DNA of 64,000 bases from assembly GCF_900114035.1 (NCBI RefSeq), contig NZ_FORP01000023.1:1-64000 (forward strand), given 5' to 3'. Both the position numbers and the translations under genes were made by a program. Origin of the DNA: Amycolatopsis sacchari (GTDB lineage Bacteria; Actinomycetota; Actinomycetes; Mycobacteriales; Pseudonocardiaceae). Position 1 is the first letter of the stretch. Every line of letters starts with the position of its first letter. This document shows, piece by piece, positions 17,115 through 25,306 of this stretch. The notes beneath the pieces were generated by a model. It ran no database searches, had not been told where the DNA came from, and saw only the letters and a list, made by a program, of their open reading frames with translations.

Positions 17115-17657
17115 GTGGATCCCATTCGACAGCTGAGCTCCCGCGAGGTGTACCGCAACAACTGGATGACCGTGCGCGAAGACGCCATCCGCCGCCCCGA
17201 CGGCTCCGACGGCATCTACGGCGTCGTCGACAAGCCGCGGTACGCGCTGGTCATCCCCCTCGACGGCGACCGGCTGCACCTCGTCGAGCAGTTCCGCTAC
17301 CCCGTCGGGCTGCGCCGCTGGGAGTTCCCGCAGGGCACGGCACCCGACCTCGCCGAGGTCGACCCCCTCGAACTCGCCGCACGCGAACTGCGTGAGGAGA
17401 CCGGGCTGATCGCGGGCAAGCTGGAGGACCTCGGCCTGCTCGACGTCGCACCCGGCATGTCGAGCCAGCGCGGCCGCGTCTACCTCGCCACCGACCTCAC
17501 CGAAGGCCCGCACGAACGCGAGCACGAGGAACAGGACATGCGCACGGCCTGGTTCACTCGCGCCGAGTTCGAACAGCTCGTGAAGCGCGGCGAGATCACC
17601 GACGCGCAGTCCATCGCGGCGTACGCCCTGTTGCTGCTCCGCGAGCGGGAACGGTGA
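17115..17657 (+). CDS. Nudix hydrolase, ADP-ribose pyrophosphatase-like
   Basis: A 180-residue Nudix enzyme. The Nudix box is [22 protein letters not shown] with the REUxEExGU core complete, and the preceding WEFPQGT and GLRRWEFP match the ADP-ribose pyrophosphatase subgroup (WE-P-G). Its likely role is removal of ADP-ribose or related nucleoside diphosphate compounds. It diverges from nucS with 38 bp between, so the two share a promoter region. GTG start, as the frame starts there and [17 protein letters not shown] is a usual N-terminus for the family. Confidence 0.93.
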   Translation: MDPIRQLSSREVYRNNWMTVREDAIRRPDGSDGIYGVVDKPRYALVIPLDGDRLHLVEQFRYPVGLRRWEFPQGTAPDLAEVDPLELAARELREETGLIAGKLEDLGLLDVAPGMSSQRGRVYLATDLTEGPHEREHEEQDMRTAWFTRAEFEQLVKRGEITDAQSIAAYALLLLRERER

Positions 17658-17739
17658 TTTCTCCGCAGCGCAACGCCCAGGCAACACCGCGGTCCTAGCG
17701 TTCGGGAATTCGCCCCCTCCCCCGTTCCGGAGGCACCGG

Positions 17740-19266
17740 ATGACCGAACTGACCGCCCGTCCCGTCGCCGTCGCCGAACCCGCCCCGCACCACGGCCGCC
17801 TCGCGGCGGGCGCGCTGGGGCTGCCCTCCGTCCTGTTCTGCATCGTCACCGGCGCCGCGCCGCTGACGGCGATGCTGTTCAACGTGCCCGTCGCCGTGCA
17901 GGGCGGCGGCTACGCGGCCCCCGCCGCGTTCCTGCTCGCGACCGTCGCGCTGACGGTGTTCTCCGTCGGCTACATCGCGATGAGCCGCCGCGTGACGTCC
18001 GCCGGCGGGTTCTACACGTTCGTCACCCGCGGGCTCGGCCGCGTCGTCGGCGTGGGCTCCGGGGTGCTGATCGCCTTGTGCTACATCGTGTTCGCCGCCT
18101 CGGTGATCGGCGTGATGGGGTACTTCGCCGCCACCGGGGTCGAATCGTGGACCGGCGTGCGCATTCCCGCGTGGGGTTACATGATCGCCGGGCTGGCGGT
18201 GATGACGCTGCTCGCGTGGTTCCACATCGAGCTCACGTCGAAGGTGCTCGGCGTGCTGCTGATCTCCGAGGTGCTGGCGCTGCTCGTGCTCGGGATCGGC
18301 GTGCTCGTGCACGGTGGGGCGCACGGGTTTTCGGCGAAACCGTTCAACCCGGCCGAGATCTTCGGCAACGGCAGTGCGATTTCGGTGTTCGGCGGGGCCG
18401 CGGCGGGCGTGGCGTTGTTCGCCGCGTTCTGGTCCTGGGTGGGCTTCGAGATGGCACCCAACTACGCCGAGGAGTCCCGCGACCCGCACCGCATAGCCCG
18501 CTCCGCGACCTACGCCTCGGTGATCGGGCTCGGCCTCTTCTACATGTTCGTGTCGTACCTGTTCGTCTCGGGCTGGGGCCTGCCGGAGTCGGTGCAGGCG
18601 GTGAAGGACCAGTTCGAGGGCGCCTTCGCGTCGGCGTTCTTCCCGCTGGCGGACCGCTACGTCGGCACACCGCTCACGACGGTCATGCAGGTACTCGCGA
18701 TCACGAGCTCCTTCGCGTGCGCCATGGCGTTCTACAACACCGGCGCGCGGTACCTGTTCTCGCTCGGCCGTGAAGGCGTGTTGCCCGCGAAGCTGGCGAA
18801 GACGTCGAAGCGGCACAGCCCCGCGACGGCGGCCATGACGGTCACGATCCTCGTGGCGTTGTGCGGGCTGGGTTTCGTGCTCTACGACCCCAGCACCGAA
18901 GGCGCGCTGCTCAAGCTCGGCACGTGGGCGCCACTGCTCGGGGTGTTCGGCATCCTCGGGGTGCAGGCGCTCGCGTCGGTCGCGATCATCCGGTACTTCC
19001 TGACGAAGGCCCGCGACGGCTTCCACTGGTGGTCCACGCTGGTGGCACCGGTGCTCGGCGGCGCGGCGATGGCCGGGGCGTGTTTCCTGCTGGTGGCGAA
19101 CCGCAGCGCGCTCTCCGGCGCCGGCGACGCGTGGTTCATCCGGTTCCTGCCCGAAATCGCGGCAGGCATGTTCGCGATCGGTGTGGTGATCGCACTCGTG
19201 CTGCGCCGCCGCAAGCCGGAGGTGTACGCGGAGCTCGGCCACTTCACCTTGGCCGACAGCCCCTAA
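17740..19266 (+). CDS. APC family amino-acid permease
   Basis: A 508-residue amino acid/polyamine permease with 12 or more helices. TM1 has VLFCIVTGAAPLTAMLFNVP, the unwound substrate site; SAGGFYTFVTRGLGR and ALFAAFWSWVGFEMAPNYAEESRDPHRIA are the usual APC blocks around TM3 and TM6. GTP/pyruvate-like motifs are absent and no enzyme gene beside it gives the substrate. GGAGG ten nucleotides upstream sets the ATG. The last 4 bp overlap the convergent enoyl-CoA hydratase gene. Confidence 0.93.
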   Translation: MTELTARPVAVAEPAPHHGRLAAGALGLPSVLFCIVTGAAPLTAMLFNVPVAVQGGGYAAPAAFLLATVALTVFSVGYIAMSRRVTSAGGFYTFVTRGLGRVVGVGSGVLIALCYIVFAASVIGVMGYFAATGVESWTGVRIPAWGYMIAGLAVMTLLAWFHIELTSKVLGVLLISEVLALLVLGIGVLVHGGAHGFSAKPFNPAEIFGNGSAISVFGGAAAGVALFAAFWSWVGFEMAPNYAEESRDPHRIARSATYASVIGLGLFYMFVSYLFVSGWGLPESVQAVKDQFEGAFASAFFPLADRYVGTPLTTVMQVLAITSSFACAMAFYNTGARYLFSLGREGVLPAKLAKTSKRHSPATAAMTVTILVALCGLGFVLYDPSTEGALLKLGTWAPLLGVFGILGVQALASVAIIRYFLTKARDGFHWWSTLVAPVLGGAAMAGACFLLVANRSALSGAGDAWFIRFLPEIAAGMFAIGVVIALVLRRRKPEVYAELGHFTLADSP

Positions 19267-20033
19267 CCCCAGTTCGGCTTGCGCTTCTCGAGGAAGGCGG
19301 CCATGCCCTCGCGAGCGTCGGGGGTCTGCGAAGCGGCCGCCATCACCTCGACCGCGATGGCGTACGCGTCGGCTTCCGGGCGGTCGAGCTGGGCGTACAG
19401 GGTGGTCTTGCCCAGCGCCTTGCTCGCCCGGCTGCCGCGCGTCGCCCGGCCGAGGAGCTCCGCGACGGCCTCGTCGAGCTGCTCGTCCGGGACCACGCGG
19501 TTCACCAGCCCCCAGTCGAGCGCGGTCGCTGCGTCGATCGGGTCGCCGGTGAGGGCCAGCTCCATCAACCGCTTCCGGCCGACCGCGCGCGCCACCGGCA
19601 CCGCCGGGGTGTGGCAGAACCAGCCGCCCTTGCCGCCGGGCAGCGCGAAACCGGCCGATTCGGCGGCGACAGCGAGATCGCACGACGCGACGAGCTGGCA
19701 GCCCGCAGCGGTCGCGAGGCCGTGCACGCGCGCGATGACGACCTGGGGCACCGACTGGATGGTGTGCATCAGGTCCGTGCACAGCCGCAGCAGCGAGCGC
19801 ACGCCTTCGAGGTCGCGCGCGGCCACGTCACCGAAGTCGTGTCCGGCGGAGAACACCGGCCCCGCCCCCGCGAGCACGATCCCGGTGGCGTCGCTCTGCC
19901 CCGCCGCCTGGAACGCCGCGTGCAGCTCACGGAGGTGCTCCTCCGACAACGAGTTCCGCCGCGCGGCCCGGTTCATCGTGATCGTGACGGTGTCGTTCTC
20001 GCGCTTGACCAGGATGTGCTCGTACTCGCCCAT
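19263..20033 (-). CDS. Enoyl-CoA hydratase/isomerase family protein
   Basis: A 256-residue crotonase-fold protein. The oxyanion-hole regions are GPVFSAGHDFGDV and VHGLATAAGCQLVASCDLAVA, both with the needed backbone glycines. The acid usually at the end of the second block (E in the hydratases) is replaced by VAAESAGFALPGGKGGWF, as in the ECHDC3-like branch, so hydratase activity is not certain. The ATG giving MGEYEHIL was chosen; the upstream frame belongs to the next gene. No other beta-oxidation genes are near. Confidence 0.88.
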   Translation of the reverse strand: MGEYEHILVKRENDTVTITMNRAARRNSLSEEHLRELHAAFQAAGQSDATGIVLAGAGPVFSAGHDFGDVAARDLEGVRSLLRLCTDLMHTIQSVPQVVIARVHGLATAAGCQLVASCDLAVAAESAGFALPGGKGGWFCHTPAVPVARAVGRKRLMELALTGDPIDAATALDWGLVNRVVPDEQLDEAVAELLGRATRGSRASKALGKTTLYAQLDRPEADAYAIAVEVMAAASQTPDAREGMAAFLEKRKPNWG

Positions 20034-20043
20034 GCCCCCGAAC

Positions 20044-21912
20044 TTACGTCCCGGACTCCTCGATGGGAACTCGGCTCCGCGCCTCGCCGAGCGCTCTGGC
20101 CTCCGCGAGGTGCTTCCGCGCCGACTCGACGCGACCGGACGCGGTCTCCAGCTCACCGAAGGCGAGCAGGACCTCCGCGAGGGACGCGGGTGAACCGGCC
20201 TCGCGTGTCATCGCCAGTGCTTCGCGCATCAGGGCGAGCCCTTCCTCCGCGCGGCCGCGGCGGGCGTGCAGGGACGCCAGCGCCGTGAGGGTCCGCGCGT
20301 ACTGGACCGGGTCGTCCAGCTCCGCCATCGCCCTGGCGGCCGCGGTCAGCTCGGCCGCGGCCTCTTCCAGCCTGCCCAGGTCGGCGAGCACCTCCCCCGC
20401 GCGCCGGCGGCACAACGCGACCCCGCGCGGCACCCCCATCCGCGCCTGGACGCCCGCCGCGTCGCGGAAGTGGTCCAGCGCGGCGAGCAGGTCACCGGAA
20501 CCCCTCGCCGCGCGGCCGAGATGCGACAGTGCCGTCGCCATCGTCAGGTCGTGCTTCTCCGCCCGGCCGAGCCGCAAGGCGAGCTCGTTCTCCGCGACGG
20601 CCTCGCGGTACCGGCCGACCTTGGCGTAGGCGAACCCGAGCTGCGACCGCAGCCGCGCCTCCGCGAGCCGGTGCCCGCACCGCTGCGCGGCGGCGATGCC
20701 CAGCCGCTGCAGCTCGATCCACTCCGCGTAGTCGCGGCGGTGGACGAAGAAGCCCCACAACGCCTCGCAGAACTGCCAGACCAGCTCCGACCAGCCCTGA
20801 CGCTCCGCCTCCAGCAGCGCGCCTCGCACCGCCGCCTGCTCCCGGTCCAGCCAGCGCCAGGCCTCGTCGGCGGACATCGGCCCGACCTCGGCGTAGAGCG
20901 GGCTCAGCCGCCAGCGGTGCGGGTGCACCACGGCGTCAGCCCGCACCAGCGCCTTCAGGTACCACTCGACGATCGCGCGCCTGAGCGCATCGGGCTCCTG
21001 CTCCGCGCTGGCGGCGGCGTGCGCGCGGATGAGGTCGTGGAAGCGGAAGCGGCCGTACTCGTCCTCCTCGATCAGATTCGCGTCGAGCAACTCCTCCAGC
21101 CCGTCGTCGACCTCCTCGGGCTCGACGCCGCTCACGTCGATCAGCATCCCGGCGTCGAAACCGCCGCCCGGGTGCAGCCCGCCGAGGCGGTACAGCCGCG
21201 CCGCTGCCGGGGAAAGGCGCACGACAGACGCGTCGAACACCCCGTCCCGCAAAGCGAACCGCCGGGTAAGCGAATCCGCCTCGCGTCGCAGACTCCGTCG
21301 CGGCCGGGCGCGCAGCCGCGCGGCGACGACCGCCAGGGCGAGCGGCAATCCACCGCACAACGTCGCCAGCGTCCCCGCCGCCTCGGGTTCCGCCTCGACA
21401 CGCTCCCGCCCCACCAGTTCCGCCAGCAGCTCGACGGCCTCGTCACCGTCGAGCGGACCGACTTCGACGTAGTTCGCCAGACCGGCAAGCCGCCACCGGC
21501 TGGTCACCACGGCGATGCCACCGGCAGGCAGCAAAGGACGCACCTGCGCGGCCGAGACAGCGTTGTCGAGCAACACCGCGACAGCGCGCCCAGCCGTCAA
21601 CGACCGGTACACCGCTTCGCGCTCTTCACGCGTTTCTGGCACTTCGTCGGCCTGAACGCCCAACGCCGTGAGAAACCGGTGCAACACCGTTTCCGGCGTT
21701 GTCGGACCCGCCGGGTCGAAAGCCGCGAGGTCCGCGTACAGCTGCCCGTCGGGATAGTCGGCGCGTACGCGGTGGAGCCAGTGGAGCGCCAGCGTCGTCT
21801 TGCCAGCGCCCGCCGGGCCGGTCAGGATCACCAGCCCCTCGCGATGGGCGTCGAGTTCGGCGAGTTCCCGCGCCCGCCCGGCGAAAACCGACGGCAGCTG
21901 CGCGAGCGTCAC
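20044..21912 (-). CDS. NB-ARC ATPase with C-terminal TPR repeats (AfsR-like without SARP domain)
   Basis: A 622-residue STAND-class ATPase. Walker A is GPAGAGKTT near residue 32, Walker B is VAVLLDN, and CGGLPLALAVV is the NB-ARC GLPL motif; FHDLIRAHA closes the winged-helix part. TPR-type helical repeats fill residues 400-610. AfsR/SARP regulators have the same body but add an N-terminal DNA-binding domain, absent here, so output is by another partner or by the TPRs. GTG start immediately before the NB-ARC domain. The 10-bp gap to the hydratase gene suggests a shared transcript. Confidence 0.88.
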   Translation of the reverse strand: MTLAQLPSVFAGRARELAELDAHREGLVILTGPAGAGKTTLALHWLHRVRADYPDGQLYADLAAFDPAGPTTPETVLHRFLTALGVQADEVPETREEREAVYRSLTAGRAVAVLLDNAVSAAQVRPLLPAGGIAVVTSRWRLAGLANYVEVGPLDGDEAVELLAELVGRERVEAEPEAAGTLATLCGGLPLALAVVAARLRARPRRSLRREADSLTRRFALRDGVFDASVVRLSPAAARLYRLGGLHPGGGFDAGMLIDVSGVEPEEVDDGLEELLDANLIEEDEYGRFRFHDLIRAHAAASAEQEPDALRRAIVEWYLKALVRADAVVHPHRWRLSPLYAEVGPMSADEAWRWLDREQAAVRGALLEAERQGWSELVWQFCEALWGFFVHRRDYAEWIELQRLGIAAAQRCGHRLAEARLRSQLGFAYAKVGRYREAVAENELALRLGRAEKHDLTMATALSHLGRAARGSGDLLAALDHFRDAAGVQARMGVPRGVALCRRRAGEVLADLGRLEEAAAELTAAARAMAELDDPVQYARTLTALASLHARRGRAEEGLALMREALAMTREAGSPASLAEVLLAFGELETASGRVESARKHLAEARALGEARSRVPIEESGT

Positions 21913-21926
21913 CTCTCCGGTCTACC

Positions 21927-22568
21927 TCACCCTTCGCCGGGCGGGCAAGGACGTGCGGTGTTGTGGTAGCCGAAAACCCGGCGTTCCCGGGCGGTCACGC
22001 GGGCCATCACCTCGCTGCGCCACGGCGTGCTCGTCGCGGCGCGGTAGGCCGTTCGGTCGAACAGGGCCACGTCGTCGATCTCGTGGAACGCCAGCAGGTC
22101 CGGGCCCGAGCCCTCGACCCGCCGGTACCGCCGCACGCGGCGCCAGCCGGGGATCGCCAGCAGCAGCGGCACGTGCTCCTCGCGGTACCACGCGTCCAGC
22201 CCGCGCTCGTCGCCGCTGGACAGGGCGACCGACACGACGACGGGTGACTCCACCACGGGGGTGCCCTGGTCGTCGATCAGCTCGTACACGCGCCGGTCCA
22301 GGGTCTCCAGCCGCTCGACGACGGACTGCTCGCGGGGGCTGCGGCGTCGGATCGCCTGGTACGCCTCGCCGCGCAGCACCTCGGTGTCCAGCTCGTACCA
22401 CGCCAGCCAGCCGGGGCGCCGGCCGTCGAGCGCGCGGTACCGGTAGCCGCTGCGGATGCCGGGCACCCCCACGCGCGCGGGCGCGTGCTCGGTGTCGTAC
22501 CAGTCGTGAAACTCCGCCTCCGGCACCCGGCCGGGCTCGGCGAGAACGAACAGCAGTCCTTCGGTCAT
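21927..22568 (-). CDS. Duplicated dimeric alpha-beta barrel protein (EthD/DUF4286-like)
   Basis: A 213-residue protein made of two ferredoxin-like alpha-beta repeats. The first has EFHDWYDTEHAPARVGVPGIRSGYRY and the second LDAWYREEHVPLLLAIPGWRRVRRY, the WY..EH..(R/L)..PG pattern of the EthD-like family. Members act in degradation of aromatic or ether compounds or have no known role. It diverges from the IclR-LysE gene by 17 bp, so the IclR-type DNA-binding domain encoded there may control it. The start ATG is within that shared gap. Confidence 0.82.
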   Translation of the reverse strand: MTEGLLFVLAEPGRVPEAEFHDWYDTEHAPARVGVPGIRSGYRYRALDGRRPGWLAWYELDTEVLRGEAYQAIRRRSPREQSVVERLETLDRRVYELIDDQGTPVVESPVVVSVALSSGDERGLDAWYREEHVPLLLAIPGWRRVRRYRRVEGSGPDLLAFHEIDDVALFDRTAYRAATSTPWRSEVMARVTARERRVFGYHNTARPCPPGEG

Positions 22569-22585
22569 CGGGTACCGTCTTTCCG

Positions 22586-23788
22586 GTGTCGAGAGAAGAC
22601 CCCGACGTCATCGACTCGGTCGAGAAGGCCTTCCGGCTGTTGCAGAGTTTCTCGGCCGAGCGCCCCGCGATGACGGTGAGCAGCGCGGCCGCCGCGACGG
22701 GACTGACCCGCGCGACGGCCCGCCGGATCCTGCTCACCCTGCAGCGGCTGGGCTTCGCCGAGACGGACGGCCGCGAGTTCCGGCTCACCGCCGGGGTGCT
22801 GCGGCTGGGGTACGGCTACCTCGCGGCGCTGCCGTTCTGGGAGCACGCCCAGCCCCACATGCGCGCGTTGTCCGACGAGCTGCGGGAAGCCAGCTCGATG
22901 GCCACTTTGGACGGTGGCGAGATCGTCTACGTGGCCAGGGTCCCGGCGCCCCGCTCGATGAGCATCACGCTGAACGTGGGTTCGCGCCTGCCCGCGTACC
23001 CGACGTCGATGGGCCGCGTGCTGCTCGCCGCCCTGCCCGACGACGAGCTGCGGTCCTATCTGGACACCGCGGAACTGCGCCGGCTCACCCCGCACACCAC
23101 GACCGACGCCGGGAAGCTGCGCGCGGAGCTGCGGCGGGTGCGCGAGCAGGGCTACGCCGTCGTGGACGGCGAGCGCGAGGAGGGCGTGCGCTCGGCGGCC
23201 GCCCCGGTCCGCGGCTCGGGCGGGCAGGTGCTGGCGGCGCTCAACGTCTCCGCGAACGCCGCCCGCGTCACGCTCGACGAGCTGCGTGACGTGTTCGGGA
23301 TCGCGGTGGGCAACCTGGCGCAGGGCACGGCGGTCGCGCTGGGGCTCGGGACGCTGATCGTGCGCTCGCAGCCGCTGTTCACGACGTTGCGCTGGGCGGG
23401 CGTGGTGTACCTGTGTTACCTCGGGGTGCAGGCGCTGCGCAGCGCCCGCCGAGGCGACTACCGCATGCTCGACGCGATCGGTTCCCGTGCCAGCGGGTTC
23501 CGGCGCTGGCGTGAGGGTTTCCTGTCGAACATCACCAACCCGAAGGTGCTGGCGCTGTACCTGTCCGTGCTGCCGCAGTTCCTCGACCCCGTGCGCTCCA
23601 CGGCGTGGGACGCGCTGCTGCTGGCCTACACGGTCGCGGTGCTGGGTGCACTGTGGCTGCTGGTGCTGATGGCGCTCGTGCACCGCGTGCGGGCCTGGCT
23701 GCAACGCCGCCGTGTCCGCCGCTCCCTCGACGCGGTGACCGGCAGCGCCCTCATCGGCTTCGGCATCGCACTCGCCGCGGAGGGCTAG
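22586..23788 (+). CDS. IclR-type regulator fused in frame to a truncated LysE-type exporter
   Basis: A 400-residue chimera. Residues 8-235 are an IclR regulator of the PcaR/PobR type: winged helix (VIDSVEKAFRLLQSF...ATGLTRATARRILLTLQRLG) and effector domain (GSRLPAYPTSMGRVLLA, LNVSANAARVTLDELRDV). From about residue 238 the sequence becomes a LysE/RhtB exporter (GIAVGNLAQGTAVALGLG, GVVYLCYLGVQALRSAR, GFLSNITNPKVLALYLSVLPQF). The IclR part lacks its last helix and the LysE part lacks its first one or two helices (typical LysE is ~205 residues, here ~163). A deletion joining two neighbouring genes would give this; either half may be inactive. GTG start; divergent from the EthD-like gene. Confidence 0.85.
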   Translation: MSREDPDVIDSVEKAFRLLQSFSAERPAMTVSSAAAATGLTRATARRILLTLQRLGFAETDGREFRLTAGVLRLGYGYLAALPFWEHAQPHMRALSDELREASSMATLDGGEIVYVARVPAPRSMSITLNVGSRLPAYPTSMGRVLLAALPDDELRSYLDTAELRRLTPHTTTDAGKLRAELRRVREQGYAVVDGEREEGVRSAAAPVRGSGGQVLAALNVSANAARVTLDELRDVFGIAVGNLAQGTAVALGLGTLIVRSQPLFTTLRWAGVVYLCYLGVQALRSARRGDYRMLDAIGSRASGFRRWREGFLSNITNPKVLALYLSVLPQFLDPVRSTAWDALLLAYTVAVLGALWLLVLMALVHRVRAWLQRRRVRRSLDAVTGSALIGFGIALAAEG

Positions 23789-23790
23789 CA

Positions 23791-23818
23791 GAGGGCGCGG
23801 TGCCATGACCGCGCCCTC
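23791..23818. terminator. Bidirectional intrinsic terminator between IclR-LysE gene and murA
   Basis: A perfect 11-bp hairpin GAGGGCGCGGT / ACCGCGCCCTC with a 6-nt loop lies 3 bp after the stop codon of the plus-strand gene. There is no T tract on either side, as is usual in high-GC actinobacteria. It can serve the convergent murA transcript as well. Confidence 0.7.
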
Positions 23819-23880
23819 GTCCAGGTCCACCAGGCCGCTTCCGCAACCTCACCCGGCACCACCCCGACCGCGGGACGCGG

Positions 23881-25155
23881 TCAGGAGCGCTCCGGCGCCC
23901 CCGAAACCCGCTCGATGCGCGCCCCCAGCCGGTTCAGGTTCTCGACGAAGTGCGGGTAGCCGCGGTCGATGTGGAAGACGTCCCACACCTCCGTCACACC
24001 GTCGGCGCACAGGCCGGCGAGCACGAGGCCCGCTCCGGCGCGGATGTCCGACGCCCACACCGGCGCGCTGGACAGCGAATCCACCCCGCGCACGACCGCG
24101 TGGTGCCCGTCCGTCCGGGCGTCCGCGCCGAGGCGCTGCATCTCCTCGATGAACCGGAACCGCGCCTCGTACACGTTCTCCGTGATCATCGACGTGCCCT
24201 CCGAGATCGCGGACAGCGCCACGGCGAACGGCTGCAGGTCGGTCGCGAAACCCGGGTACGGCAGCGTCACGAAGTCCACCGCCTTCGGCCGTTCCGCCTG
24301 CACCACGCGGAAACCCGTGCCGTCGAACGTCGTCACCTCGGCGCCGGCCATGCGCAGCTTGTCCAGCACCAGGTCGAGGTGGTGCGGGTTCACCCCGCGC
24401 ACGGTGATGTCGCCCCGCGTCATCGCCGCCGCGAACGCCCACGTGGCACCCACGATCCGGTCGCCGATCACGCGGTGTTCCGTGGGGTGCAGCGCGTCCA
24501 CGCCGTGCACGGTCAGGGTCGACGTGCCGGCGCCCTCGATCTTCGCGCCCATCTCGATCAGCATCGTGCAGATGTCGGCGATCTCCGGCTCGCGGGCCGC
24601 GTTGTCGATCACCGTCGTGCCCTCGGCCAGCACCGCGGCCATCAGGATGTTCTCGGTCGCCCCGACGCTCGGGAAGTCCAGCCAGATCTGGGCGCCCTGC
24701 AGCTCGTCGGCCTTCGCCACGACGCAGCCGTGCTCGATCGTGCTCGTCGCGCCCAGCGCACGCAGCCCGTTCTGGTGCATGTCCAGCGGCCGCGAACCGA
24801 TCGCGTCCCCGCCCGGCAGCGCCACGACGGCCCGCTTCAGCCTGCCCACCAGCGGCCCGAGCACGCACACCGACGCCCGCAGCTTGCCCATCGCCGGCGA
24901 ATCGGCGCGGTGCGACAGCTCGGACGGCGTCGTGATCCGCGCCGTGTCGCCGTCGAGCTCCACCTCGCAGCCGACGCTCCGCAGGACGTCCGCCATCAGG
25001 GGGACGTCGAGGATCTGCGGGCAGTTGGTGATCGTCGTGGTGCCCTCGGCGAGCAGCGCCGCGGCCATCAGCTTGAGAACGCTGTTCTTGGCCCCGACGA
25101 CCTCGACCTCGCCCTCCAGGCGGGCCCCGCCATGCACGTCCCAGTGCTCGCTCAT
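23881..25155 (-). CDS. murA: UDP-N-acetylglucosamine 1-carboxyvinyltransferase MurA, Asp in place of catalytic Cys
   Basis: MurA transfers enolpyruvate from PEP to UDP-GlcNAc, the first step of peptidoglycan synthesis, in the cytoplasm. The 424-residue protein has [18 protein letters not shown], the active-site loop [15 protein letters not shown], and [20 protein letters not shown]. The loop residue normally Cys115 is Asp117 here, as in M. tuberculosis, a change known to give fosfomycin resistance. The ATG start giving [10 protein letters not shown] matches the mycobacterial N-terminus; two in-frame ATGs 9 and 12 nt upstream are closer to GGGGGAGG and remain possible. Confidence 0.96.
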   Translation of the reverse strand: MSEHWDVHGGARLEGEVEVVGAKNSVLKLMAAALLAEGTTTITNCPQILDVPLMADVLRSVGCEVELDGDTARITTPSELSHRADSPAMGKLRASVCVLGPLVGRLKRAVVALPGGDAIGSRPLDMHQNGLRALGATSTIEHGCVVAKADELQGAQIWLDFPSVGATENILMAAVLAEGTTVIDNAAREPEIADICTMLIEMGAKIEGAGTSTLTVHGVDALHPTEHRVIGDRIVGATWAFAAAMTRGDITVRGVNPHHLDLVLDKLRMAGAEVTTFDGTGFRVVQAERPKAVDFVTLPYPGFATDLQPFAVALSAISEGTSMITENVYEARFRFIEEMQRLGADARTDGHHAVVRGVDSLSSAPVWASDIRAGAGLVLAGLCADGVTEVWDVFHIDRGYPHFVENLNRLGARIERVSGAPERS

Positions 25156-25306
25156 GGCCGTCATCATGCCTCCCCCGGATGCCACCCGATCGGGAGGGCA
25201 CGCGATAACACACCGCGACAAGATTCAGGCGAAAGTGTGAAACACTACGCGCTTCACGAGCGATAAACGCCTGCTGTGTAACCCGCCCGAGGGAGCGAAG
25301 CGCGAG

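Noticed and set aside
19263-20156. Longer start for the enoyl-CoA hydratase gene
   Set aside because: The extra residues are Arg/Ser-rich and antisense-like to the next gene's end; the ATG giving MGEYEHIL begins the fold.
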